From: Odontocerum albicorne
Lineage: Eukaryota; Arthropoda; Insecta; Trichoptera; Odontoceridae
Length of the DNA: 64,000 bases
Assembly: GCA_949825065.1 (NCBI GenBank)
Contig: OX463862.1
Span: 13,573,592 to 13,637,591, forward strand
Direction: 5' to 3'
Within the stretch, counting starts at the first letter, position 1, and the number at the start of each line of letters is the position of its first letter. Positions 10,801 through 25,800 of the stretch are shown here, in pieces. A program made the position numbers and the translations under genes. The notes below the pieces were generated by a model. The model worked only from the letters and a program-made list of their open reading frames with translations, was not told the origin of the DNA and did no database searches.

Positions 10801-13800
10801 TTTAATGATTACAAGCCTTCAATGTCAAGTCGACGAAAGTGAGCATTTTCGACACCTCCTTCTGTTCGCGTTCAATCTAGGGAATAAAGCTGATCGCGAT
10901 ATTTGCGAAGTGTACGGTGAAGATGCTATGAATGAAAGGACAGCTCTTCGATGGTTTTTCCTTCAATAATGACGTCGAATTGCGGACATGGTTGGAATAA
11001 TTCCTCGAGTCAAGACCGGATGGTTTTTATCGCACAGGCATTGAAAAACTTGTAGAACGTTGGCAAGAAGTTGTAAATAATGAAGAAGAATACATTATTG
11101 ACTAATTTGTTGTAAAATAATGAAGGAGAATACATTATCGACTAATTTGTTGTATTTTTTTTTTGCTATGACCTCTTGTTCTCTTCATTTGGAAAAAAAC
11201 GAACACAACTTATGTTAATACCCAATACATTGGAGTAAAAACAATATTGCTTTTATAAAAACAACATCTAAACGGGCCGTGTCATAAATCTTTGTATGTA
11301 CAGGAAGTAAAAACAATATCGTTTTTATTAAAATAACATCTAAATGAGCCTTGTCATGAATCTTTGTACATTGGTGTAAAAACAATATGGATTTTATTAA
11401 AACAACATTTTAATTAGTCTCGTAATGAATATTTATATATTGGCGTAAAAAATTACTGCTTCCAACATAAAATAACGTATGTTATTTGGATATTACAGAG
11501 GAACAGCTGGACAAATTACAGCGTCTTCAAAACGTTTCTCTAAAATTTATTTTTAACCTAAGAAAGTACGATCATATAACTTCATACCAGAATGCACTCA
11601 ACTGGTTGAACGTGAGAATTTACATAATATATCTATTGTAAAATATCCTTAACTGTCCCGCCGCCCCCTCTTATCTCGCCGAAAATTATCAGCGTATTTC
11701 CGATCATGGACTTGCGTTACGCTGGAACAGAGATTGTTTAATAGCCTTCCCAATTTACGTCGTATTTTACTATCCATGCAGTGAAACTCTGGAATCAGTT
11801 ACAAACCAATTTTAGATTCGCTCTGTCCTTGGCATGCTTTAAGAAGCGACTGAAAAAACTCTTAATTTTTAGTCCGTTATATAACGTGTTTCATTCCTGA
11901 TTTTTCTTTCCTCTCCACCATCCCTTTCTTTTCCTTCGATCGATGATATCTAACTTTATACGAAAAAGGACGTTCGGGTGATTGGTTCGTCTTTGTGGGG
12001 CTTGTGAGCGTATATAGTACTCACGTATATGTTCATGAATTTCGTAGAGATGGGTAGTTTTTTTAATGTTTTTTTGCGACCATGTAACTTGCTTTATTTA
12101 TTATTAAATTGAACGCCGTATTCAACCCAGCAGCCTTAATTTCATCCATAATCACTTTATTACGTTACTTTCATATCTTATCACTCCATGTATTCTTCTC
12201 AGTGCACGCATTTCTACAGTATTTAATCGACTCTTTTCAGTATTTTTTCACGTTCACGTCTCACTCCCATACATCAAAGTTGGCACTAAAATGCTATTGC
12301 TGACTATTTATTTATTTATTTACTTTACACATGACAATAAATATACACCATTTGTTAAAAAAACAACAGGTATTTTAATCGGACACACAATTTTAATGGT
12401 TCTGGGTCTGTTGCCTTTCATTTGTCGTGTCCCCAGTAAACTAGGCTTTTGCCTGTATCTCACTGAGGACACATAGCATGAAAAAATAAATCGATACTTT
12501 TTTCCGATTTTTGATTATATAAAACCCCGTTGCACATTCTCATCAATCTGACAAACAGTGACACTCAATTACACATGTATACATCACGCGAAATCAAACT
12601 CCTCACACTTCATCACTCCAAACAGACCAAAAACATTCATCCCACAATGTACCGCATATAATCATAAAAAAATATAAATATAAAACAATAAAAAACACCA
12701 CACTCAAGAGTTCACACAAACCTTTTCCACAAGTCATTCCTCTTGCAAGTCCAAGTACTCAAACTCCTGTCGCAATAACAACCACGCTCCGATCGACTGC
12801 CTAAACTGCCCTGTACCTTTATTGAATTCGGCACCCCATTGTATGTCATGGGAGCTAAATAGGCATATTGCCTTTGGGCAAAATATGTTTTGACTCTAGG
12901 GATGGTGAACATTTAATCAGTTGCCATGCGTGTCATGTGTCTCTGCTGAGTCTGCATCTTCCCTTCCTGTCGATGATAGTGCCAGAGAATAAATTGGCTA
13001 TGTTCAGGACCCAATACTCCCTGAAAAGCTCCGCTTTGGGATACCGGGCAGGAAGTTTATTAATTATTTTTTTAATAAATTTTTGGGAAACCTACAATAT
13101 GTGTTTTTGTGTTAAGGTGCACCCCCCAAGGTGATATATCGTAAGAAAGTGATATATCGTAAGAAAGTGATATATCGTAAGAAAGTGATATATCGTAAGA
13201 AAGTGATATATCGTAAGAAAGTGCTGACTGACATAAGGCGAAATATATACTTTTAAGAATATTTTCACTGAGCACATTTCTGATTTTTGTGCTCAAAGCG
13301 TTAAAATGGACCTCCCAGCGAAGAAACTGATCAACAAAAACTCCAAGATACTTGATACTATCAACCCGTTCCAAAGAAACACTACAATCAGTTGTGAGGA
13401 TATCATCTTAGCATTTTGATAATGGCCGGTTTGAGTTAAATGTTTTAGTGCCACATGTCAACTAATCGAGACACATGACAACTAATTACACGTTCACCAT
13501 CCCTAGAGTTGAAACATCCTTTTCCCAAAGGCAATATGCCTAGTTGGCTCCCATTACATACAACGGGGTGTCGAATTCAATAATGGCAAAAAAAATAGGC
13601 AATCGATCGGAGCGTGGTTGTTATTGCGACAGAAGTTTGAATATTTGGGCTTGCAGGAGGAATGACTTGTAGCTAAGGTTTGTGTGAGCTCTTGAGAGTG
13701 GTGTGTTTTAGATGATTGTGTGTGGGACATTATGACATGAACTTTTTGGTATGTCTGGAGTGATGAAGTGTGAGGGGTTTGATTCACGTGATGTATACAT

Positions 13801-16800
13801 ATGTAATTGAGTGTCACTGTTTGCTGACTTAATGAAAGTATGCAACGGGGTATCGTATAATAAAAAAATCGGAAAGAAATATCAATTTATTTTTCCATGT
13901 TATATGCCAGGGGTGGGCATACATAAGGTCAACAAGAGCCACATTCTGGTTTTCATATATATAAAGAGCCACACCACAGTCACGTTCTCACGTTGTATTA
14001 AATACACTAATTCTAATTTATTACATATTCTATACAAATCTTAATTTCTAATAAAGTACTCGTATAAAAAATACACATATAAGAAAATATAAAAATAGCG
14101 CAGAATACGGTTTGCCTGGTTTGTGCACATAGAGGCAGGAAATGCGCACGCACCCTGCATATTGAAATCACAGCACACACGTATACATCAATACTTGCGT
14201 CTTTGACAGTTGCATCTTGTCACTTACAACATTTAGATCGATTGTAAAATCGCAAAAATACAAGTATAATGGGAAAAGAAAGTATCTATATTTTATAAGA
14301 GACATTGCGAGCCGCACTTAAACCAACGAAGAGCCACATGCGGCTCTCGGAGTCGCATTTGCCTACGTCTGTTATATGCCCTCAGTAAAATACAGGTTTA
14401 CTGAGGATACGATAAATTAAAGGCTTGTAAATACCTTGTTTACTGAGGATACGATAAATTAAAGGCAGTAAATTCAGATCCATAAAAATTGAGTGTCCGC
14501 ATTAAATTACCGGTTGTTTTTTTTTCTTAAATTATGTATTAACATAATTTATTGTCATACATAAATACAATAAAAAAATCTGAGAAAAAACTACCCAAAT
14601 AGCAGAATCTACTCCAAAATATAAGAATTATTTAGATCAAAAAATTTATTAAAAATCAATTTTAGTTAGTAAACAGTCAAAGAGTAGTTTGGTATGTAAA
14701 TTAAGTAATAAATATTATAATGAATGTAAGTTATTAGTTATTAATGTAAATATATAAAAAAAATGTTGTTAGTTTTAAATATATAATTATATAATTAATC
14801 ATTATATGAGTAACCGTTCAGCACACGCAAGAACAGAGTTATTTATTAGTGAGCTGCTTTTGAAATCTACTATACAATGAACTTATTTGCTTATTTACAT
14901 GGTATACTGGAATTTTGGCAAAAGGGAGCAAACAATTTAGGTAGTGGATCGGATCATGAATTGATCATTTGAATACTTGGGCTTGTTGGATAATAAATAA
15001 ATCCCAACTCAAAAAAGTCTCATAGCAGAGAATAAATTAAAATGGGTGCAGTTTTACTAACTTATTTTACTGTTGCAATATTAATTTTGTTGCATCTTGT
15101 TGCATAATTCTTGCATCTTTGGACACTTCAATGTCTTGATGACCTTACGAACACAACTTTTACCAAAGAAAACAAAGGCCATATCTTACAACATCTCAAA
15201 TTGCATTGTTCTTAATGTATAAACAAAGACGTGGGAAAATAAAATTATTTAATTTATTTTTTCACTTTATCACATTTTATTTTCCATTGAATCTGGAGGT
15301 CCAGCGTCGCACCCTTATTATACTTCTCGGTAAGTGTCAACTCACGAGGATAGGTGATATATTTCATCCCTTGCCAGGGATGATCTCTCGGACAGTACTT
15401 AAAGCTAATTGCTTGTTAACTTAGAAATATTAATTGTCGACATGCTCTGTAGGAAGACAGACATTTAAAAATTGCATCAGTACGCGTCTCGGTTCGCCTT
15501 GGATGTATTCAAACTATTGGACTATCAAATTTCTTTCTGATTATAGGAACTTAAACGGCATTTTTTTAGCTTTAATCTTCCACCTTTACCCTGTCATACT
15601 GTTTATAGCCATATGGTTCCATTCTCATATCAAATTTTGATATACTGCGATGATAAAGGAGTTAATTAATAATTACCATTCAGTCTTACATCTTCGGACT
15701 GACTAAAGACTCGGATCTAGTGGCGTCAAATGATAGTTTCACTGCATTCAAATCGTTCTGCGTACATACTGCCAACTTGCTGGACTATTTCAACTCCAGG
15801 CCTTAAATTGCTTTGTAAGTATATTTAGTACTGCGAGTAACTTTCCTTCTTCCGTAACATCAGACCTGAAGTATTTTGGTCTTATTATTATTTATACTCT
15901 TGCTTCGCCACCAGAGGAATCTCTTTGGGCAGTTCCTTCTTCGTCTTCTAGCAAAGATCGCACTGAATAGATTGTTCCCCATAACAGTATGTGAGGCCAT
16001 TTTTTTCAACAAGGACATCATATTTGGGATACCATATTACCGAAATGTAAAGATCGTTCAGCCAGAAGAATCATTTTGCAATAGTGGGAGTAACACTCTC
16101 TGTATTATACAACTTATGAAGTTGTATTGCTTTTAGAAAGCCACACGATTGGTTCGCGCAGAGCGCACGTTTGTATTGTTGTTAAAATACTCGGTTATTA
16201 GAAAAACACTACCATGTCGAAATTAGGAGTGCGATTTTTGTCTAATGTAATGTATAATTCAAAATGTTTCGAAAGCTTACAATGTACTTTGTTATAACTT
16301 AAAGTTTCCTAGAATTTAGTATCACTCCATCCCCTATTATTTTAAAACTTTATTATTTAGCATTGTAATTATGATACATTAATATGTTAAATAATCTTAC
16401 ATTCATTTTATTTTTATGTGCTATCTAATTTATGCTGACGAACATTTTTACTTTATAATACTTGTACTTATATTTATTTTTAATCTTGAAAAATTACATT
16501 ATTTTTATTTAATGTTTCCTAGAATCTGCCATGCCTAAACAATTAATACGTTAAATAAACTTACTTTCATTTTATTTTTATATTTTTTTGATTTTTCACT
16601 TCATTAAAAAAATAAAGTGACGAGTTTTTGTAAACACACTGTTACTCACACTATTGCAAAATGACTCTTCTTTCTGACTGAACGATCTATAATTCAAACT
16701 TGTTACAACCCAACTCGAGACATCATAGACTTTTAGGCTACCGGAAATCAAATGGTTGACAGGAAAGAGTTCTCGTAATACTTTTAACGATACAAGTCGA

Positions 16801-19800
16801 TAAAGTAAAATTTAATTTAAAACTCTAAAAAGAAGCCACAGTTTCAAAATATCTTTTCACCAAATTATATTCTCATTAAACTATTATTTTTTCATGTAAT
16901 TATTTGACAGGAAAGTGACAATTTTCCATGTATACAATTTGAGTTATTGATTTAGAATTTGGACGTATATTTGCAAAAAGGATCCAACACTTAAAATAAT
17001 TTTCAGTACTTCTTAACATGCCCGAATTTATGATGTATACATGTTGAAGAGCGTGGCTGTGGGACAATTTGTCTTCGATTCCAGATCACACATCTTGTTG
17101 AACGTGAAAAACTTTAAAAATTCTCACATACTGTCACTTCTATATAATAAACAAAATTAATACAGCATAGTTTAAAGAGCAGACTCTCCTCAAAGCGCTC
17201 TAGCTCGAGATTCGAATCCACAATTATTCACAGATTAAAAATAAATACATACGAGAAAGAAGTTGAGTGTAAGAACAGGAAGGTAGTGACTGCGGCCATT
17301 AGATTAGATACATCCCCGCATCAGCATATGTTTGGAAAAAAATATTTAGTAAGAAAATAGCAGAAAACTTTATAGATCTTCCGATATACGAGTATGACAG
17401 TTTTCCATTCGGCTTTAGATTAAGTAACTCATCACTTCATTTCGTATTCTTCATATAAAGGGTCTTTCAAATTGAGCAGTTTTTTTTTATTCTTGGATAA
17501 AACACAGATAGCGTCGCGAGCTTGCCTGGGTCTTGTGACATTTGAGAAGTGTTATGTATGACAATTATAAAAATGGAGTCGTATACAATACAACAACGCG
17601 TTCAAATTGTTGAATTATTTTATGTATCTCTGGAAACGGTGATGTTAATTGGCCGCCAAGATCATGTGATCTGATACCGTTGGACTATTTTCTCTGGGGT
17701 TACGTGAAAAGACAAGTCTATAAGAATGACCCCCGATCAATTCCTGAGCTGGAGGATGAAATTATTCGCGTTATTGGTGAATAAAATCAATTAAATTTCA
17801 ATTAATTATGCCTAAATATCATCGAAAGTTTTGACAAAAGAGTGGGATATTTTTCTACGTTCATAACATTTTTTCCGTCTATTATTCGGGGGTATAAGGA
17901 TGCCTATGACTTCGGCCATATCCATTCTCTCAAAATAAAAAGGAACAAAATATGTTCGTGTGTTCCGATCATCCGATCCAGTACAGCGGTGTGACCGGTG
18001 AGTTTGCTAGTGTGCAACGGCTCACACACATAAAAACAAACAAAACACTCCACGGCACACCTTTACTTTCTAACAAAATTGATATTGGAATAATGGTGGG
18101 ATCCTCGACTACGAGGCCCAGAAACGACACACCCATTTCTACAGTACCCGGCGGTAAGTAATACACATCGGGCTTAACCCTTCCTTCCCTGTGATGTGTA
18201 ACTAGTACACATTGCTTCTAAAAAACTTTAATATCTCTATAAATATAATAAATACTGGGTTCAGATTTTAGGTATTCCTCCGTAATACATTTAGGCATTG
18301 AATGAAAAAATAATATTAATAATAATTAGCACTTATCGGCCACTTCAGAGATATTTTGTGAAAATCGGGAATAAATTCACCAATACAATCAAACGTGTGC
18401 CAGTGTGTGACGTAGGTATATTCATTCTAAAAAATCGCTATGAGTGAGGAAGCGACGCTATTCACATCTCACTCTCACTCTACTTCGGTATATGGGGACG
18501 CAAGAAATAGAATCTCAGTTCAAAAAACCGAGTCCCGTCTTAGGTCTCAGTAGCTCTTGGGCATCCATTTGAGGTGGTCTCTTCGCCTATTTTGTGAACG
18601 TCGGCTGTTTTTTGTTTGTGTTTTTTTCATGTTTTCAGCAATAAAATTTCAATTATTATAACTTTTGACTTCAAATTTCATTAATTTAAGCGATTAGCTA
18701 TGAATATTCTTATTGTCCGATTTTAAATTGCTCATTTTTACATGTGTATTGAATACACAGCACCGTATCGCGAGGATTTTTTTTAGCACAGGGAGGGAAA
18801 TGTTAAGAAAGAGAGTGTCGGTCATAATCAGCTAACTTCGGCTTTGTAGTGCGTCGTCTCTGTCGCACGATGCGCTAACAGTCTTGCGACGGAACACGTG
18901 TATGAATGATAGAGACGACGCTCTACAAAGTCGAAGTTAGCCGATTATGGCCGACAGTCTCTTTCGTAAACCTGGTGTGTATTACTTACCGCCGGGTACT
19001 GTACAATACTTATTTGGCTCCTCTTAGTATTTTTCTACGTCCATGTTTCAATTCAAATATCAAAGTTGTAATATCAAGGTAAACTAAGAAATAAATAACA
19101 AATCGTTCTGTTTTATTGGGAAGTATGTTCGCAGATGACGGAATAACGATTTCATGGTTAAATGCCGTTTTTAAATAATTGTTCCATGTAAGGACATACA
19201 AAGTAGCTGGATATTTCTTCAATGTGGATTGGATCCTTTATGTCTAAATACATCAATTTGGGGCAATGTTCTAGACAAATCAACGTATGTAATTACGTTT
19301 TGTACGAACTATAGTTCGGAAATTCTAGGATTGAGTCCTGTGACAGCTCACAAATTTGCCCCAATACAACCTTGTAACGATGTTCAGTAACTTTAATTAT
19401 TTTATCAACTTTAATATAAGCCTCAATTCTAATAAATAGCAAGTTATTTAGGTAAATACATTACATAAGGTTGTATTGGGGCAAATTTGTGAGCTGTCAC
19501 AGGACTCATCCTAGAATTTCTGAACTATAGTTTGGAACAAAAAACATTAAGTCGTAATTTTATCATAAAGTATCTATTAAACTGCTTTAATATTTTAACA
19601 TACACACAGGATTGATCTATGCTTTTTCGATATTTCAAACAAACACAAAAAAAACGTGTTTTGTGGGTTTTATTTCATACATCCGTTCAAAATGTAAGTA
19701 CACAAATATAAGTACACATCAACATGGTCAAATGTAATGATCCCATGTAAGATAAATATTATGTTTGATGTCATTTTTGCGTGTTTGAATCGAATATTTT

Positions 19801-22800
19801 CCCATTATTTCGAAACATTCACAATTTAAAAAAAATTACAGAATACATGCGATTTTAAATCTTCATTAAATCTTCTTTCGCATGGCAACTTTCGACATAT
19901 CCGAATTGGTAATTCGGACGCGTTGTATTGAATTTGTGCAATCTTTAATTTCTTGGTTTTCTCCAATTTTTTTATATGGCTTATATGGCTATATGTCCCA
20001 GAAACCTGGAATACCTCCTTAAGGCACGTCCGTGAGATGAGAATGTTGAGATGGATGTGTGGTATCACAAGGCTTGACAGGATCCGAAACTCCTACATCC
20101 GTGGGAGTCTAGGTGTACGCGACATCTCTGACAAGATTCAAGAGAGCAGGCTGCGATGGTATGGACACGTCAGCAGAAGACCGTCAGAGTATATAGGAAA
20201 CAGGGCGCAGACACTTAATTCCCCTGGTAAGAGGTCCTGAGGAAGACCCAAGCGCGGGTGGCGTGAGGTGGTTGGGCGGGACAATAAGGATGCCGATATC
20301 GCTCCGGAAGATGCACAGGATCGGGCGAAGTGGCGGCGAATTATTGGAAGGGCAGACCCAACCACCATGTGGGAATAATAATGCCAAGGAAGAGAGTGAG
20401 AGAGAGAGAGAGGTATGCTCCGATCGTGTGCCCTTTGGTATGCCATCGGATCCAGTACAGCGGTGTGGTCGGTGAGTTTGCTGGTGAGCAACGGTTAACT
20501 CACTTAAAGAGAAGAAAAAAAGAAAAAGACGAAAACTCCACGGCACAGCTTCGCATTTCAACTGAATTGACGATGGCATGGCGAGGGGATCCTCGACTAC
20601 GAGGCCCAGAAACGACGACAACATATCCGAATTGGTAATACGGACATATTAGAGAGCATGGCAGGAAGACAATATTTTCTTCGACCCCAGTAATCGAGCC
20701 TTAGGACTTGGAACTACTGTATAATGTCCAATCTAAAAAACCCATAAATTGAATGTCAATGCATTAATTAAGTAAAGAAATTGTTTTATAACTCATATAA
20801 TTCGAAGTCATAAAATGTTTTATAACTCATATAAAATCCAGGACTTTGCGCTCTTTTGAACTGACTGCAATTTGGTTTTTCCCTGCAATACGTAAGTAAG
20901 CACTGGTCGAATATGTCAGGGCAGGCAGAATAGTTACGTGGCCTAGTCGGTAAAATTTTTGTCTCCAAACCAAGAGGTTACTGGTTTAATTCCCGTTGGA
21001 TCCCAGATTTTTTTAAGGAGGATTCCAGTCTGGTGTTCACTTAAAACCTCTCAAACATCTTTCTGGTTAGTTGAAAGATATTGCCAATAAGCCCTCCAGG
21101 TTATACTGTATACAACGGAAATGTAATGCAATACAATAGTTCCACTACGTATTATTTCAGCGCGTCTCATTCTAAGCCTCGTTTTCCTTACTACTTCATG
21201 ACAGTGCATTGATCGTCTTGCTTAGTTATCGATTACCAGGGCAGTCCTAATACAGTATACTCGTAGTGCCCTGGGCTTACAATATATTTTTATCCACTTT
21301 GCATGGATTTCTCCTGTTACACAAAGAGGGTCTGCTTCTAGCGTTAGCTTATTCGTTAGGAAGAATATCAGCCAGCATTCTTCTCATACTACTTGACGGT
21401 ATCGAAAATACATCAACAGTGTCACTCAGTTGGTTCAATATCTCTATACCACGCGTGACTGGGTGTTTAGCCATGATATTCGTCCTGTAAGTTGGTATGT
21501 AGAACAGAGAATGATTCTTGCACGGCTATATTTATTAGTTACATATAAACTTAGTGCTTCTAGAATCGCGGGACAGTTAAAGCAACCTTGAAAAACCTTA
21601 AGTAGGAATATCGCAATGGATTCTTGCCTTATTGTTTCGAGACTTCTGTAGTTACACACCGTGAGAAGTTCGACATGGTGAACATATTTTGGGTAATCGC
21701 CCTTTGTTCTGTACCATAGATATCTGAGGATTTTTTTTTTGTATTTGTTCTTTATTGTATTTATATTTGAGCTGATGAGGAGCCCAAACTGTAGATGTAT
21801 ATTCTAATTTGGTCCTAATTAGATAATTATATAAGTTTCGAAGGATATCGGTACTGTTAAATTCTTTTGATATTCTCATTATAAAACTGAGTAGTTTGTA
21901 ACAGTCCGATATCAAACGTGAGACATGGTTAACGAACATCAAAGGTTACGCCCAAATCTTTGAATTCAGAAACTCAGTTTAGTGCCACTCCCTGTATAAT
22001 ATACTGATAGTGGATTGGTGAAAACGATAGACTATAAGATACACAGACACATTTATTAATGTTGAACAGGAGATGATTTTGCTCAGTCCAGGAGACTTGG
22101 GGAGTCTAGGTCCTGTTGTAACTCTGCACACAGTCGTGAGGTTAATTAATCTTTTTGAAAATGTTCAAGTCGTCAGCGAACAATAAACATGTCGAGTGAC
22201 TTATGGAATTTAGAATATCGTCTATTAATACTTGTGTTAGGAATAGCAGGGGACCTAAATTAGATCTTTGTGAATGAAATGATAATTTTAGTTACAATAC
22301 TTTGTTTTATAATATCTTTTATTAAATTGTTTTATATATTATTTACAGTTAAGGCATTACCATTGTGGAGGTTTAGATACATTGTAATTTATTTTATTAA
22401 ACACTGTTTATTCCACTTTTTGTAACGGTATAACCCTACCGGCTTCAAGGCTTTCATCTCAACATCAGGGGAGCACAAATAAGTCTTGTTTGTGCTCCCC
22501 TGATGATGAGGGGAACACTTTGAAATCAGTTGGGCTATACCGTTACAAAAAGTGGAATAAACAGTGTTTGACAAAACAAATTACAATAAATCGTTTTATT
22601 TAATAAACAAAATTTAGTATAAAACATATGGGTACAGTACCCGGCGGTAAATAATACACATCGGGCGTAAGAAAGACGACGACGACACTCTACAAAGCCG
22701 AAGTTAGCCGATTATGGCCGACAGTCTCTTTCTTAAGCCCAAGTAACAGGCGTCCGCATAGTCCAGAATCGGAAAGAGCAGAGATTGCACGAGTAGAATA

Positions 22801-25800
22801 TTGGTTTTAGTAGGCAGGAATCTTTGCAACACTTTAAAGGAATGAAGGCTGAAGAAAATCCTTCGGCTTACCTCATTTAGTTAGGATTGATACGGAGTTT
22901 TTTTCAGTCGCTTCTTAAAGCATATACGAGTACGTGCCCACATAAAGCAATAAAGATATAAATTGAAATAAAATTAAATAGTCGATTTATTTACAATGTG
23001 ATAAAAATATTGTATAAAAGACAATTTTATCAGTAAAAAATAAATGAAAGAACCCTTTGAGGTGGCGACAGCCAGCGCCCTGCGACGCGTGACGTTCTAA
23101 GGATGCGGCCCTATAGCCCAATAATTAAGACGGCCCTGTCGACGACATTATATTAAAGTCAGAAGGCTAATTTAATTGTAGATCAAATATCATTCATAAG
23201 CATTTAAACGAGTTTGGTATTTCTATAAGATTTTTATTTAAACACATGAACTAGTGCGCAATTCGATGGCGTGATGGTAAACCTTTCCTCTTTGACACAC
23301 ATTAAAAAAGCTTGATTTAAATGCGGCCCTGTTACCATAAAGTACAACCATAGAGTAAATCAGAGTTGGAACCTCATTAAAGCAAATATACACTGTCGAC
23401 CATAAATCGAAAAGTCATTTGTCAATAAAATTCATAAGAGCTTTTGAGACGAACTTCACATAAAGGCGTTGCATCACCTGTTTGAGCGTGTCGGACAATT
23501 CTTTTGTTCCCATGTGAAGGAAATACGGATTTGTCAATATGTTTATTACTTGTAACGATATGAAAATAGTCGACGTTTCAAATGTTGTGATATTGTCATT
23601 GATGCCAATTGTATGGCTGTCACGGATAGTGTGTACAAGGACAAGTTTTGAAAGGAATATATTTTTTGTGAGAAATTTTAACAAAATATATATTTTTTTC
23701 AAATATACTAGAAGATTAATGAGTTGTAAGTGTAAACAATAACTATAATAAAAAAACATCCATATAAAAACTGGCTTGCCTTATTTCATTTTAAATGTAT
23801 GTGACAGAGTTATGAGATACGACTTTACTTATTATCCTCCTCCATTGACGTTTGTAGCCTAGTTGGTAGACATCTGACATAACTTAGAACTTGTGGGTTC
23901 AAGTCCCGTTGGGAATCAGTTTTTTTTAAAAGGTTACCTGTCTGAGTTTCAGTTATGGCCTCTTTAACATATTTCTGGTTAGTTGGAATATATTGCCAAC
24001 ATGGAAATAAGCCCACCAGGTTATACTGTATATAACGGAAATTTAATACAATACAATAGTTACGCTACATATTATTTCAGCGCGTCTCATTCTAAGTCTC
24101 TTTAACCCTTCCTTCCCTGTGATGTGTAACTAGAACACATTGCTTCTAAAAACTTTGATATTTCTATAAATATAATAAATACTGGGTTCAGATTTTAGGT
24201 ATTCCTCCGTTAATACATTTACGCATTGAATGAAATAATATTAATAATAATTAGCACTTATCGGCCACATCAGAGATATTTTTTGAAAATCGGAAATAAA
24301 TTCACCAATACAATCAAACGTGTTCCAGTATGTGATGTAAGTATATTCATTCTAAAAACAGCTATGGGTGAGGAAGTGACGCTATTCACGTCTCACTCTA
24401 CTTCGTTATATGGGAATGCAAGAAATAGAATCTCAGTTCGCTCGCTTCTCTCGCTCAGTAGCTCGCTGGCTTTCGTTCGAGGTGGTCGCTTCGCCTGTTT
24501 TGTGAACGTTGGCCGATGTTTTTTTTTCATGTTTTCAGCAATTAAATTTCAATTATTATCACCTTTGACTTCAAATTTTATTAATTCAAGCGATTGGCTA
24601 TGAATATTCTTATTTTTACGATTTTAAATCGCTCTGTTTTACATGTCTATTGAATGCACAGCACTGGAATGCGCGATTTTTTTAGCACTGGAAGGGAAAG
24701 GTTAACATCCTTCTGATAAGTTGTAACAGATTGCCACGTTGCAATAAGCTCACACGGTTGTACTGTATATTACGAAAGCGTAGTACAATACAAGACAATA
24801 GTTTCGCTACTTATTATTTTCAGCGCATCTAATCCTAAGCCACCTTATTTTTACTTATTCCTGACAGGGCACTGATCGTCTTGCTTGATTTACCAACAAT
24901 CAGGTCAATCGTAATACAATAATCAGAGGGAAACGCGTATTAAGCAATGATAAATCAAAATGATGCATTGTTAAAGGCGATGATTACCAATTCATCATGA
25001 TCTGTGTAAAACACAAATTTGTGTTATTAAATATGTTTCAATGTATGTTCACATATTTATATATTTGGCAATACAAAGATGAAATAACGCGCGGATTTCC
25101 TGCATGCGACGACCTTCATAGTCTAAATAGAGCGTCATATTTTGAAATCGTCTTATTTGAGCTTAAAAACCATAACGATTTTTTTAGCGAGATAATACTA
25201 TTGACAAAATCTCATTTCTCTATGGTTCAAGTGAGTGGAACAGGGATGTGTCTAGAATTTGTGACGCTCGTTCGTTTGTTTGACAGGACTCATAATTCCA
25301 AATAGTAGGCCATCTGACTATAAGTTTGTATTGTATCATTTATTTATTAGAATCGAAGCTTTTATTAAAGTTGATAAAATAATTAAAATTACTGAACGTA
25401 TTTAGGTAAGTTATTCAGGTAAATACATTACATAAAACTAACAATAATGACAAATTAATACACCTTGTTACAAATTAGCAAAAAATGTCAGTTTGTTAAA
25501 ATCAAATAATATTTGGCGACGTTCATCAAAAGTCACTAAGTTAGTCTGCATTGGCTAGGGATGGGGTATATGATAATTGGATTTTCGATTTTTTGTATAC
25601 ATAAAATTAAATGTTCGTAATTTGTATTAGTTCATAGTGGATCTTGGCCTATTTAAAGATAGATACAAATCATACAATACATTAGAATGTCAGTATAATG
25701 AAAATTAGGAATTAAAGGTCAGTTTAGAGAAAAACAATTTTTCGATTTATAAAAAACCGATTCGATTTGTAAAAAAACGATTTTACCCCATCCCTTTGAG

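Larger units (their letters stand above)
12320..14565. repeat. Large inverted-repeat composite: ~620-bp arms around a reverse transcriptase remnant
   Basis: The left arm 12320-12948 reappears reversed at 13460-14565, where a 464-bp hAT MITE splits it. Matching landmarks include ACTCTAGGGATGGTGAAC (12893 and, reversed, near 13505), the CGATCGGAGCGTGGTTGTTA region (about 13603) and the outermost Repeat B segments (12325-12530; 13850-13907 with 14372-14565). The centre (12950-13440) carries the RT remnant. Without the hAT the structure is about 1.8 kb and would fold into a long imperfect hairpin. Confidence 0.75.

Noticed and set aside
20138..20638. Several overlapping open frames of 70-146 codons
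   Set aside because: They lie over an RTE C-terminus (plus strand) and a SINE-1 tail; the minus frames show no domain.
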